From VFKI01 sp964647825 (lineage in GTDB: Bacteria; Pseudomonadota; Gammaproteobacteria; DSM-16500), in the NCBI GenBank assembly GCA_964647825.1, contig CAZYJL010000012.1, positions 1 through 31,506 of the forward strand: a stretch of DNA of 31,506 nucleotides, read 5' to 3'. Made by a program: the position numbers and the translations under genes. Below, one piece after another: positions 24,948 through 31,506 of this stretch (positions are counted from its first letter, which is position 1; every line of letters begins with the position of its first letter). The notes beneath the pieces are model-generated. The model searched no databases and was not told the origin of the DNA. It saw nothing but the letters and a program-made list of their open reading frames with translations.

Positions 24948-25544
24948 TTACGTTTTATTTATAGATGCTTTTCTTCGTTTTAATTTTCCTCTGAGTGTCA
25001 TTGCAAAAATACTACCCGCCAGTAAGAAAAGATAAACAGTATATGTTGATGAAATGTTCCATACTTCAGTTGCTAAAAGTTGGATAGTGTTAGCAATAAA
25101 GAAAATTGTCCATGCTGTAAAATCTTCTGTTTCTGGTTCTTTCCATGATTTAATGAGGGTTGGAATGGCGCCAACTGCATCAATAAATATATTAATAATT
25201 AATGTATAAGAAGGGTTGTTAATTGTTAGCCAAGGAATAATGCTTATTATCGCCGCAATAAGACATAAGATGTCGAGTCTGCTCCAAGTATTGTAGCCAT
25301 AACGTATGGCAAGGATTGCGATAATAAAAGGACCTATGAAATAACCAAATGGTAACCAAGCGTTATGTAGATCTCCACCGCTTTCTAAAAAAGAAAATGC
25401 TAACAAGCCACCTACAATTGTCCAAATAAACCAAGTAGCAATGTTGGGGCGTGTTTCACCTTTTAGGATGCCAATTATATAGGGTATGTAGCCACCTAAT
25501 GAGAGAACGCCGGCAAGCATGCCTGCAATTGCATAGGTGTTCAT
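24948..25544 (-). CDS. Multi-pass membrane protein with PQ-loop-like repeats
   Basis: 198 residues with about seven hydrophobic segments. Two similar segments stand out: GYIPYIIGILKGETRPNIAT with W-F-I-W after it (about 18-42), and AIPTLIKSWKEPETEDFTAW (near 125-145). The pattern Pro, charged loop, then Trp-rich helix resembles PQ-loop (SWEET/SemiSWEET/MtN3-like) transporters with duplicated three-helix bundles. That is a motif-level guess and the substrate is unknown. The start at 25544 is supported by AGGGAGG immediately upstream; an ATG at 25598 would add 18 residues. The C-terminus is basic (KLKRRKASINK), fitting a cytoplasmic end. It converges on the acyl-CoA synthetase gene. Confidence 0.75.
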   Translation of the reverse strand: MNTYAIAGMLAGVLSLGGYIPYIIGILKGETRPNIATWFIWTIVGGLLAFSFLESGGDLHNAWLPFGYFIGPFIIAILAIRYGYNTWSRLDILCLIAAIISIIPWLTINNPSYTLIINIFIDAVGAIPTLIKSWKEPETEDFTAWTIFFIANTIQLLATEVWNISSTYTVYLFLLAGSIFAMTLRGKLKRRKASINKT

Positions 25545-25749
25545 GTGCCTCCCTGCAGAATCAATGAGTTGGTTAATGTGGAAAAAGCCATAATGCACTC
25601 ATTGTACCTCAATTAAACAGTTAGATGCTATGCGCTTATTGAGTGATTGCTTCTTAGCGAATGATCTATTTTTTTAAGAAAACTAAGCGAGCACATGCTA
25701 TTTATTCTCTCATCATTATTCATATTATTACTTATCAAAAGAGGTGAAA

Positions 25750-26136
25750 ATGTATAATTTATTTTTGCGTAAAAGATTGTTGCGGTTTTTATTTATTTTT
25801 TTGTTTGTTTGCTACGGGGCCATTTCTGTTGCAGAGGAGAAATATTTTGTGTGTGGCCCGGATGAAGATGGTTGTTATCCAGATGAATATCCTTATTGTT
25901 TGTGTATACCGATCGATGAAAAAGTGACTAATCAACCTTATTGCCTTGATTTTGAAAAACTCTCTTGCGTTCCATTAGTCGAAATGCCTAATTGTCAAGA
26001 TGTTTTTAAAAATCAATCAGATTGTGTTGCTACAGCTTTTCAAAGTGAGGCAGAGCCACCTTGTTTTGTAAAAAATAAAGCATTTTGTGTTAATAATCAT
26101 ATCCCTGTTTTATCTAAGATTTCAAAAATGTTTTAG
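25750..26136 (+). CDS. Small cysteine-rich secreted protein
   Basis: The 128-residue product has a basic N-terminus and strong hydrophobic core (residues about 3-27) with probable cleavage near ISVA/EEK, so export by Sec is likely. The mature part of about 100 residues holds ten cysteines, including GCYPDEYPYCLCIP, an even number consistent with five disulfides, and is acidic. No family is recognised. ATG 25750 follows GAGG at 25741-25744; a GTG at 25744 in the same frame would add two residues but overlaps that site. The next gene also encodes a small exported protein, but the 86-base gap does not suggest tight coupling. Confidence 0.75.
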   Translation: MYNLFLRKRLLRFLFIFLFVCYGAISVAEEKYFVCGPDEDGCYPDEYPYCLCIPIDEKVTNQPYCLDFEKLSCVPLVEMPNCQDVFKNQSDCVATAFQSEAEPPCFVKNKAFCVNNHIPVLSKISKMF

Positions 26137-26222
26137 GTGTTCATAAAAAATTTATGTTTATGTTACAGTATCCATAGACGCTATGTATTTAGCCTACTTC
26201 TTCTTAATTCATGGAGGGATTT

Positions 26223-26714
26223 ATGATGAAAGTATGGAAGCAAGTATTTGTCGCAGGTTTGCTAATGGGCGCAGCAGGCGCTGCTTTAGCGGGTGTCACG
26301 TATAAACCAGATGATCTTGTAAGATTCAATCATTATAATCAATGCGCCAGTTGTGATTTGAGTGGCGCCAAGCTGACAGGTAATCATTCTAATGCTTCAT
26401 TGATTTATTCGAATTTGACCGGCTCAAAAGGCGCAGGCACATTTTCTTCTGCGGTATTTTATGGGAGCAATTTATCTTCTGCTGATTGGCGAGGGGTTAA
26501 TTTAAGTTATGCAAATTTAACTTATATTCCCTTAGTGAAAACAAATTTTTCTCATGCTGATTTGAGTTATGCGAATTTCGAAGGTGCATTAACCAATGAT
26601 GCTGTTTTCGATGATGCTAACCTTTATGGTGCTAATATTTCACAAAGTCAGTTAGATCGTGCGTCGAGTTATTGTGGTGCAACGTTACCTAATGGCACAA
26701 AGAAAAATTGTTAA
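26223..26714 (+). CDS. Exported pentapeptide-repeat protein
   Basis: 163 residues. Residues 1 to about 23 are a signal peptide ending AAGAALA. From about 45 on there are repeats of the A(D/N)LXX type, such as CDLSGAKLTG, SNLSSADWRGVNLSYANLTY, TNFSHADLSYANFEGAL and ANLYGANISQ, which form a right-handed quadrilateral beta-helix. The function of such proteins varies and cannot be deduced; a periplasmic or secreted location is likely. Cysteines at about 41 and 44 and two near the C-terminus could form disulfides. GGAGGG at 26213-26218 marks ATG 26223 (or 26226) as the start. A strong hairpin terminator follows. Confidence 0.87.
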   Translation: MMKVWKQVFVAGLLMGAAGAALAGVTYKPDDLVRFNHYNQCASCDLSGAKLTGNHSNASLIYSNLTGSKGAGTFSSAVFYGSNLSSADWRGVNLSYANLTYIPLVKTNFSHADLSYANFEGALTNDAVFDDANLYGANISQSQLDRASSYCGATLPNGTKKNC

Positions 26715-26736
26715 CTTTTTTTAGGTGGATTCTTTA

Positions 26737-26775
26737 TAAAAGGCGGGGAATGATTCTTCGCCTTTTTGATTTTTT
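26737..26775 (+). terminator. Rho-independent terminator after the pentapeptide gene
   Basis: The stem aaaggcg (26739-26745) pairs with cgccttt (26759-26765) and extends inward through two G-T pairs to gaa/ttc with a three-base loop. A T-rich tract (tttttgatttttt) follows. Confidence 0.85.
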
Positions 26776-26837
26776 ATAATAGATTGATCTGTTTCAATAA
26801 TAAGTTGAATTTTTTTCTTGTATTGGAGTATTGAAAA

Positions 26838-27425
26838 ATGTCACGCACTATTATATTAGGATTGTGTATTTTTTTTATTATCGCATTAGTTTATTGGCAG
26901 GTTTTTGCTTATCGGGTTGCCGAGCCAAATTACACAGTCGTTCGTTCAGAAGGGGCTATAGAAGTACGTGATTATCCAGCAATGCTTATTGCTGAGGTAT
27001 CAATGAAAGGTGAGCGCTATTCTGCGATTAATGCAGGATTTCGTTCGTTGGCCGGGTATATTTTTGGAAAAAATAAGTCGAATCAAAAAATTGCTATGAC
27101 CGCGCCTGTTATGCAGCAAGAAAGTGAACAGGGTTGGTATGTGCGTTTTGTCATGCCTGCAGGGTATGCATTAGAAAATCTCTCTGTTCCATTAGAAAAA
27201 AATATTCGTTTAAAAGAACTAGCATCACAAAAATATTTAGTTATACGATTTTCTGGTATGAACTCTGAAAAAAATATCAACATGCATTTAAAAGAAATTA
27301 CTGATTATGCAGCTAAAAATAAAATACAATTATTTGGAGAACCAATTTTTGCATTTTATAATCCGCCATGGATTCTACCTTTTCTTCGGCGTAATGAGAT
27401 TATGTTTTCTCTGCAAAAGGAATAA
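26838..27425 (+). CDS. SOUL haem-binding-like protein with N-terminal membrane anchor
   Basis: 195 residues. The hydrophobic stretch at about 5-24 is a signal anchor or uncleaved signal peptide. The SOUL/HBP domain follows: YTVVRSEGAIEVRDYPAMLI, the helix SAINAGFRSLAGYIFGKN, the family hallmark KIAMTAPVMQ, then VRFVMPAGYALENL and a C-terminal FYNPPWILPFLRRNE block typical of the bacterial members. Proteins of this family bind haem or porphyrins in some cases; haem binding here is not shown by a clear axial residue. TTGGAG at 26823-26828 precedes the ATG at 26838. Repeat C2 lies 26 bases after the stop. Confidence 0.88.
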   Translation: MSRTIILGLCIFFIIALVYWQVFAYRVAEPNYTVVRSEGAIEVRDYPAMLIAEVSMKGERYSAINAGFRSLAGYIFGKNKSNQKIAMTAPVMQQESEQGWYVRFVMPAGYALENLSVPLEKNIRLKELASQKYLVIRFSGMNSEKNINMHLKEITDYAAKNKIQLFGEPIFAFYNPPWILPFLRRNEIMFSLQKE

Positions 27426-27451
27426 AACAATCATATTTTTAGACTAGTTAT

Positions 27452-27636
27452 GTCACTACTCAGGTAATCAGGCTTTTTTAACTTGACTGACCGCAGTCGC
27501 ACAACAGCAGGTTGAATTTTACCAATGAAAATGCGCTTCATGAATCATGAAAGGGTGCTGCATCGATAAAGTATTGTTTCTGCAGGACCCGTGTTATGCA
27601 GTCAAGTTAAAAAAACCTGACTACTTGAGTGGTTAT
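27452..27636 (+). repeat. Repeat family C, copy 2
   Basis: A 185-bp element of the same family as C1 and in the same orientation: left end gtcactactcaggtaatcag, interior ttgactgaccgcagtcgc and cttcatgaatcatgaaag, right end with cctgactacttgagtggtta. The last bases include the stop codon of the minus-strand hydrolase gene (27633-27635), so gene and repeat touch. Confidence 0.87.
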
Positions 27637-28658
27637 AGAGTTTTTATAAATTCTTTTATTTTTTCTATCATATATTCAAAGTCTGGGTTAAAAGTTAATC
27701 TGCCATAATGCATTTTTTTTATATTAAATTTATTCCTTAATATGATACTGGTCTCATCAAAATTTCTTGTTTCTCCATAATGCCAATTTTTAGGATTGAT
27801 GTGGCTTGCAAAGATATAGTCACCTTGATTTCCATAATGTGAGTTATGCGGTGCAACTGGGAGACAGATATGTGAAAAATGCATAATCCCATATTCTGGT
27901 AAATAACTGTTGCGTACTTCAATGCGGTGATCATGACGATATGTCTGTTTTTTTTTGAGTTTGCTTGAATAAAGAATTGCTTTGCTCGCTGAATGTTGAT
28001 TTTGCATAAAATAATTTAGCGCTGTTTTGCTGCAGATAATGCTATCTTCTGCAGAAGCAATAAAAAAAATTGGACAAGCAAGAAAATTTTTTTTATTGCT
28101 TTCTTTTTTTAATAATTGAGTGAGTTGGTAAACTTGATTGACAGCATTGGTTGGTGTCGAACGATATTTTACTGGATCACATTCTTCTAAAGTACTTAGC
28201 CACTGTGTGCTGGGGAAATGGTGGCCAAGAACTGGCTGCCAAGTGGTTAGTTTGGCGAGCCACGAGCGTATTTTGCAAGCCGGTGCCAAGCACACAATGC
28301 CTGCAATATGATTGTCATGTAGCGTATGCAATAGTGCGAGTAAGCCGCCTAACGAAAAACCGACGAGAATAATTTTCTCAATTTTCTTGCTTTTGAGTTC
28401 ATCAATCCCGAGTTTAACGGCGTTTATCCATTGTGTAGCGCGAATAGACAATAACGCATCGGGGCTTAGGCCGTGCCCAGGAAGCAGGATGGACTTGATA
28501 AAATAGCCTTCTTTGTAAAGTGATTGGCCAATATCGCGCATGATAAAGCATGAATCTAATAATCCATGAATGAGTAAGACGCCGTATTGTGAAGGGGTTG
28601 TTATATTATATCCTTCAGGAGGCCATTCAAATGGCGCGACAGCTTCTTTGATGATCAT
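27633..28658 (-). CDS. Alpha/beta hydrolase (lipase/esterase-like)
   Basis: The 341-residue product starting at ATG 28658 has an alpha/beta-hydrolase fold: oxyanion strand VLLIHGLLDS (His31-Gly32), LLPGHGLSPD, nucleophile elbow VGFSLGG with Ser102, acid ASAEDS with Asp205, and a candidate catalytic His at 260 or 263 in IMHFSHICLP. It resembles carboxylesterases and lysophospholipases; the substrate is unknown and no signal peptide is seen. The open frame continues to 28934, but that part is antisense to a plausible membrane-protein gene and looks unconserved, so I shortened it; the exact start is uncertain, with only a weak AGG upstream of 28658. The C-terminal tail after the catalytic core is rich in His, Tyr and Asn (for example HNSHYGNQGDY). 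Confidence 0.8.
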   Translation of the reverse strand: MIIKEAVAPFEWPPEGYNITTPSQYGVLLIHGLLDSCFIMRDIGQSLYKEGYFIKSILLPGHGLSPDALLSIRATQWINAVKLGIDELKSKKIEKIILVGFSLGGLLALLHTLHDNHIAGIVCLAPACKIRSWLAKLTTWQPVLGHHFPSTQWLSTLEECDPVKYRSTPTNAVNQVYQLTQLLKKESNKKNFLACPIFFIASAEDSIICSKTALNYFMQNQHSASKAILYSSKLKKKQTYRHDHRIEVRNSYLPEYGIMHFSHICLPVAPHNSHYGNQGDYIFASHINPKNWHYGETRNFDETSIILRNKFNIKKMHYGRLTFNPDFEYMIEKIKEFIKTL

Positions 28659-28734
28659 GGCCAAGCCTGTCCATAGTGGATGCAAAGCTTTATAATTTTG
28701 CCATCTTTTTATTGTGATAGGTATGGTGTCATCT

Positions 28735-29085
28735 ATGGAGTCAGTTATTAAAAAAGCTAAAACAATGATTTTATTAGTTATCTTTTTATTTTTGTGGGCA
28801 AAAAATATATTTGCGGCGAACAGTAGAGCTTCTTCTGGGGTTGGTGAGGTGGCTAATAATTTATTGGTATCAGTTTCCATTGCTTCTAGTTTTATGGCAA
28901 GTGCATCACTTTCACTGGGTGTGATGTTTATCATTGCATCTGTTGTGCGATATCGACAGTACCGGGATAATCCGTTAGCTTGTTCTTTATTTAATGTTTT
29001 GACGCTTGTTTTTTTAGGAAGTTTGTTGCTTTTGCTGCCTTTGATCTATCGCTTGACTGATGGTGGTCTTTCTCCAAATATATAA
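28735..29085 (+). CDS. IcmD/DotP-like small membrane protein (Dot/Icm type IVB)
   Basis: 116 residues. A signal peptide (about 1-23, ending NIFA) is followed by a short Gly/Ser segment with GVGEVANN, a transmembrane helix (about 45-62, SLSLGVMFIIASVV), the basic loop RYRQYRDNP, and a second transmembrane helix (LVFLGSLLLLLPLIY). This layout, with the loop K/R-x-x-x-x-x-DNP between two helices, is that of IcmD/DotP and the related IcmC/DotE, inner-membrane proteins of the Dot/Icm apparatus; the size suits IcmD (about 130). Similarity is judged by eye from recalled sequences. ATG 28735 is taken; ATG 28723 and GTG 28714 are alternatives. It is divergent from the hydrolase gene and ends in a strong terminator. 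No other dot/icm gene adjoins it. Confidence 0.6.
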   Translation: MESVIKKAKTMILLVIFLFLWAKNIFAANSRASSGVGEVANNLLVSVSIASSFMASASLSLGVMFIIASVVRYRQYRDNPLACSLFNVLTLVFLGSLLLLLPLIYRLTDGGLSPNI

Positions 29086-29123
29086 TAGTGATTACATAAA
29101 AAGAGATATTTTATGAATTAAAA

Positions 29124-29175
29124 TCATTGGGTTCACTTAAATGAGGGTGAGCCCAATGGGTTTGTTTTTTATTTG
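29124..29175 (+). terminator. Rho-independent terminator after the IcmD-like gene
   Basis: An 11-bp stem, attgggttcac (29126-29136) against gtgagcccaat (29147-29157) with one G-T pair, has a ten-base loop. It is followed by gggtttgttttttatttg. It lies about 40 bases after the stop codon and just before repeat C3. Confidence 0.88.
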
Positions 29176-29179
29176 TTTT

Positions 29180-29364
29180 GCAACAGCTCAGGTAGTTAGG
29201 AAATTTTAACTTGACTGCATAACACGGTTCCCGTAGAGACATTGCTTTATCGAAGCAGCGCCCTTTCATGCTTCATGAAGCGTATTTCCATCGGTAGAAT
29301 GCAACCTACTATTGGGCGATTGCGGACAGTCAAGTTAAAATTTCCTAACTACCTGAGCTGTTAC
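29180..29364 (-). repeat. Repeat family C, copy 3 (inverted)
   Basis: A 185-bp element. Its terminal inverted repeats gcaacagctcaggtagttag and the complement ctaactacctgagctgttac are nearly perfect over about 38 bp, making this the best-preserved copy. Its interior is the reverse complement of C1 and C2 (cttcatgaagcgtatttcca, gggcgattgcgg). It lies between the convergent IcmD-like and ssb genes, 15 bases beyond the ssb stop. Confidence 0.9.
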
Positions 29365-29379
29365 GTTATTTTTTTTAGT

Positions 29380-29847
29380 TTAGAAAGGAATATCATCATC
29401 AATATGGTCAGTTATCTCTGGTTGCAGTGCTTCAGCGCGATGACTTTTTTCTTGCGTGGGAAGAGACGTTGCTGAAGTAAATTCTTGAGACGTTGTTGTG
29501 CTATTTTTACTGTCAAGCATTTGCATGGAATCGGCGACAATTTCTGTTGTATAGCGATCCTGGCCAGTATTTTTATCTTGCCATTTCCTAGTTTGTAAAC
29601 GTCCTTCAATGTAAACTTTTGATCCTTTTTTAAGGTACTCGCCAGCAATTTCAGCCAATCGACTGTACATGGAGATTCTGTGCCATTCTGTTTTTTCTTG
29701 ATTTTCACCTGATTGTTTGTCTTTCCATGCTTCTGTTGTTGCTATAGAAAAGTTAGCTACCGCTAGACCATTCGGCGTGTAGCGTACTTCTGGGTCTCGA
29801 CCTAAATTGCCAATTAAAATAACTTTATTAACACTACCTTTTGCCAT
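29380..29847 (-). CDS. ssb: Single-stranded DNA-binding protein
   Basis: Binds and protects single-stranded DNA and recruits repair and replication proteins. The OB-fold domain (1 to about 108) contains SVNKVILIGNLGRDPEVRY, IATTEAWKDK, TEWHRISMYSRLAEIAGEYL and YIEGRLQTRKWQD; a polar linker leads to the acidic tip DHIDDDIPF, the conserved protein-interaction tail. The length is 155 residues. ATG 29847 is chosen because AGGAG lies just upstream and the family N-terminus begins there; the open frame extends 19 residues further upstream. It follows the MFS gene by about 20 bases in the same direction, an arrangement common in related gammaproteobacteria beside uvrA, which is not seen here. Confidence 0.97.
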   Translation of the reverse strand: MAKGSVNKVILIGNLGRDPEVRYTPNGLAVANFSIATTEAWKDKQSGENQEKTEWHRISMYSRLAEIAGEYLKKGSKVYIEGRLQTRKWQDKNTGQDRYTTEIVADSMQMLDSKNSTTTSQEFTSATSLPTQEKSHRAEALQPEITDHIDDDIPF

Positions 29848-29869
29848 AAATAAAAGCTCTCCTAGAAAA

Positions 29870-31081
29870 TTATATTTGGGGTGAAGTCTTTTTATGAATA
29901 CCAAGTGCGATAGGAATCCAGAATAAGCTCAGAGTAAAACACAGTATATAAGTCGTTGTGTGTAAATTTAAATAATTTAAAATATGTACTCCTTTTTCAA
30001 GGGACTTGCTTCCTAGTAATCCACCAATAAAAATGCCAGTAAATTGAGCGCATGAGTAAATTCCCATCGCACTACCTCGAAGCGAAGGGTTGACAGTTTT
30101 GGATACAAGGGAAGGTAGCAAAGCTTCCAGTGTGGAAAATCCAGCAAAAAATAAGACAAGCGCAGAAAATGAATAAAAACAGTTTGCAGGGAAGAACGAG
30201 AATAGCAGCTCTGCGACAGCAAGTGCAATGATAGAGATGAGAAAGGTTTTTCTTATCTGTTTTCTTTTTTCTGCAATAATAATCATTGGAATACTTAAAC
30301 AAAAAGCAATGAAGAGTGCGGGAGAGAAAATTTCCCACTGTTGGCTTTCTTTTATGCCTGCAAGATTATCTAGATTGATAGGTAACGCAATAAAAGTTGC
30401 AGTGAATATAGCATGTAAAGCGAAAATACTAATGTATAGGCGAAGAAGATGCGTGGAGAGTGCCGCAGAAAGAGCGGTGATTGTCCATGTGGTGCTTTTC
30501 CCGGGGAGTGTTGGCGGAGTTGGCACGCGTTTTACTAGGAGAAAAATCGCAACGAGACCGAAGAATGCTGCTAGCCAGAACATGCCTTTTACACCCGTGA
30601 GTAGCATTAGCATTGGGCCAACAATCATTGCAAGTGTAAAGGAAAAACCAATCGATACGCCCGCTGTTGCAAGTGCTTTTGTGCGTTGATTTTCGCGCGT
30701 TAAATCTGAGAGCAGTGCCATAATGGTGCTGCCGATCGCGCCAGCCCCTTGTAGTGCGCGTCCAAGTATCATGGTGTATATGTTGGACGATATAGCTGCA
30801 AGTAAGCTGCCGCCAATAAATAGCAAAAGCCCGAATAAAATGATTTTTTTTCTTCCAAAGTAGTCTGAGCATAAGCCAAGCGGTATTTGGAAAAAAGCTT
30901 GTGTGAGGCCATAAATCCCCACAGCGAGTCCAGAAAGAAAAGGCGTTGTCGCATTTAATTGCTTTGTGTAGAGGGCGAAGAGTGGCAAAACCATAAAGAG
31001 GCCAAGCATGCGCATACTGAGTATCGCGGAGAGTGTGTAGGTCGCTCTACGCTCAACGAGGGTCATGCTTTGAGCGGACAT
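29870..31081 (-). CDS. Major facilitator superfamily transporter
   Basis: A 403-residue inner-membrane protein with about twelve transmembrane segments. The MFS signature between helices 2 and 3 is visible as PLGLCSDYFGRKKIILFG (near 65-83), preceded by FLSGLAVGIYGLTQAFFQI, with GRALQGAGAIGSTIMALLSD in helix 4-5 and SLRGSAMGIYSCAQFTGIFIGG in the second half. It looks like the YajR/drug-efflux-type group without the extra C-terminal domain. The substrate is unknown. ATG 31081 follows AAGG at suitable spacing; ATG 31066 is an alternative. It is probably co-transcribed with ssb. Confidence 0.9.
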   Translation of the reverse strand: MSAQSMTLVERRATYTLSAILSMRMLGLFMVLPLFALYTKQLNATTPFLSGLAVGIYGLTQAFFQIPLGLCSDYFGRKKIILFGLLLFIGGSLLAAISSNIYTMILGRALQGAGAIGSTIMALLSDLTRENQRTKALATAGVSIGFSFTLAMIVGPMLMLLTGVKGMFWLAAFFGLVAIFLLVKRVPTPPTLPGKSTTWTITALSAALSTHLLRLYISIFALHAIFTATFIALPINLDNLAGIKESQQWEIFSPALFIAFCLSIPMIIIAEKRKQIRKTFLISIIALAVAELLFSFFPANCFYSFSALVLFFAGFSTLEALLPSLVSKTVNPSLRGSAMGIYSCAQFTGIFIGGLLGSKSLEKGVHILNYLNLHTTTYILCFTLSLFWIPIALGIHKKTSPQI

Positions 31082-31258
31082 ATTTTGCCTTTTTCTTTGA
31101 TTAGGTTGAGGAAATCGCTTATTTTTTCAAAGCGAATTATTACTCCTTTACAGTTTTTACTCAAGGGTAAGGCTCAGTTTGTTCTTTGCTGTCTTATAAC
31201 AATGCGGTGATAGTACCGGCTTATTGTAAAATAAGTATTTGATATTGTTCATCAACAA

Positions 31259-31287
31259 TTGCTATCACCACTAAGATTGAATAGAAT
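31259..31287 (+). promoter_or_regulatory. Probable promoter of the tRNA-Thr gene
   Basis: TTGCTA (31259-31264) and TAGAAT (31282-31287) are separated by 17 bases, matching four and five of six positions of the sigma-70 consensus. Transcription would begin near 31294, in a GC-containing start region, about 27 bases before the tRNA. Confidence 0.55.
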
Positions 31288-31320
31288 TGCCAGCCTGTCG
31301 ACTTCAGGCTTAATAGTTGT

Positions 31321-31393
31321 GCTGGCGTAGCTCAGTTGGTAGAGCAACTGATTTGTAATCAGTAGGTCGTCGGTTCGATTCCGTCCGCCAGCT
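31321..31393 (+). tRNA. tRNA-Thr (anticodon TGT)
   Basis: Cloverleaf: acceptor GCTGGCG/CGCCAGC, D-arm GCTCAGTTGGTAGAGC, anticodon stem ACTGA/TCAGT with loop TTTGTAA (anticodon TGT), T-loop TTCGATT, discriminator T. The T-stem has one T-T mismatch. CCA is not encoded. The tRNA-Thr/tRNA-Tyr order is that found before tRNA-Gly and tuf in many gammaproteobacteria. Confidence 0.95.
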
Positions 31394-31406
31394 TTGTAAA
31401 AGTAAG

Positions 31407-31435
31407 TTGACAACCTGATGTTACTGAACGAGAAT
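31407..31435 (+). promoter_or_regulatory. Possible promoter before tRNA-Tyr
   Basis: TTGACA (31407-31412), a perfect -35 hexamer, stands 17 bases before GAGAAT (31430-31435), four of six for -10. The predicted start is about ten bases before tRNA-Tyr. The tRNA could equally be processed from the tRNA-Thr transcript. Confidence 0.3.
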
Positions 31436-31451
31436 TCAGGGCCTGTTTTTG

Positions 31452-31506
31452 GGAGGGGTTCCCGAGCGGTCAAAGGGATCAGACTGTAAATCTGACGGCT
31501 CTGCCT
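31452..31506 (+). tRNA. tRNA-Tyr (anticodon GTA), cut by the window end
   Basis: Begins GGAGGGGTTCCCGAGCGGTC, with the anticodon arm CAGACTGTAAATCTG (anticodon GTA) and the start of a long variable arm. The T-arm and acceptor 3' strand lie beyond the window. Confidence 0.93.

Noticed and set aside
28659..28934. N-terminal extension of the hydrolase to 433 residues
   Set aside because: The extension is antisense to a gene with signal peptide, two membrane helices and a terminator. The hydrolase fold is complete without it.
1..31506. CRISPR arrays, prophage or toxin-antitoxin modules
   Set aside because: No regularly spaced direct repeats, integrase, phage structural gene or recognisable toxin-antitoxin pair was seen. 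The dispersed repeats are palindromic single units.

Overview
The window reads as a chromosomal segment of an AT-rich gammaproteobacterium, most likely a member or close relative of the Legionellales (Legionella/Coxiella side). This rests on the block hfq-hflX-hflK-hflC-purA, the tRNA-Thr(TGT)/tRNA-Tyr(GTA) pair at the right edge, and two genes resembling components of the Dot/Icm type IVB secretion system: IcmQ, which I recognise fairly confidently, and a small IcmD/DotP-like membrane protein, which is less certain. No phage, transposase, CRISPR array or rRNA is visible. Database names could not be checked, so family calls come from motifs and recalled family sequences.

Layout. (1) 209-11658: a long co-directional purine biosynthesis cluster, purL-purM-purQ-purC-purF-purD-purN-purH-purE, tightly packed with several overlapping stop/start codons, followed by glyA (11889-13157), which supplies one-carbon units for PurN and PurH. 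PurL is the short form, and purQ carries an extra C-terminal region of about 185 residues that probably holds the otherwise missing PurS function. purA lies at 20404; purB and purK are not in the window. (2) 13279-14966: mlaA, a 73-codon orphan gene and icmQ. The orphan occupies the slot where the fast-diverging IcmR-like chaperone (FIR) genes sit in Legionella and Coxiella. (3) 15027-15857: a zinc-ribbon, highly charged protein on the minus strand. (4) 16158-21750: hfq, hflX, hflK, hflC, purA, then tRNA-Leu(CAG). (5) 21963-29085: accessory genes: a small SET-domain protein, an ADP-forming acyl-CoA synthetase, a PQ-loop-like membrane protein, a cysteine-rich secreted protein, a pentapeptide-repeat protein, a SOUL haem-binding-like protein, an alpha/beta hydrolase and the IcmD-like protein. 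(6) 29380-31506: ssb and an MFS transporter on the minus strand, then tRNA-Thr and a truncated tRNA-Tyr.

Three families of short, non-coding palindromic repeats are scattered through intergenic gaps: A (two copies, about 130 bp), B (two copies, about 150 bp) and C (three copies, about 185 bp). All have long terminal inverted repeats. Most lie within 30 bases of a stop codon. One B copy is inserted inside an A copy with an apparent 6-bp target duplication, evidence that these are, or were, mobile MITE-like elements. They interrupt the purine cluster (purN/purH), separate purE from glyA, and split hflX from hflK.

The most promising leads are the IcmQ/FIR-candidate pair outside a dot/icm cluster, the PurQ-PurS-like fusion, and the nested repeat families.
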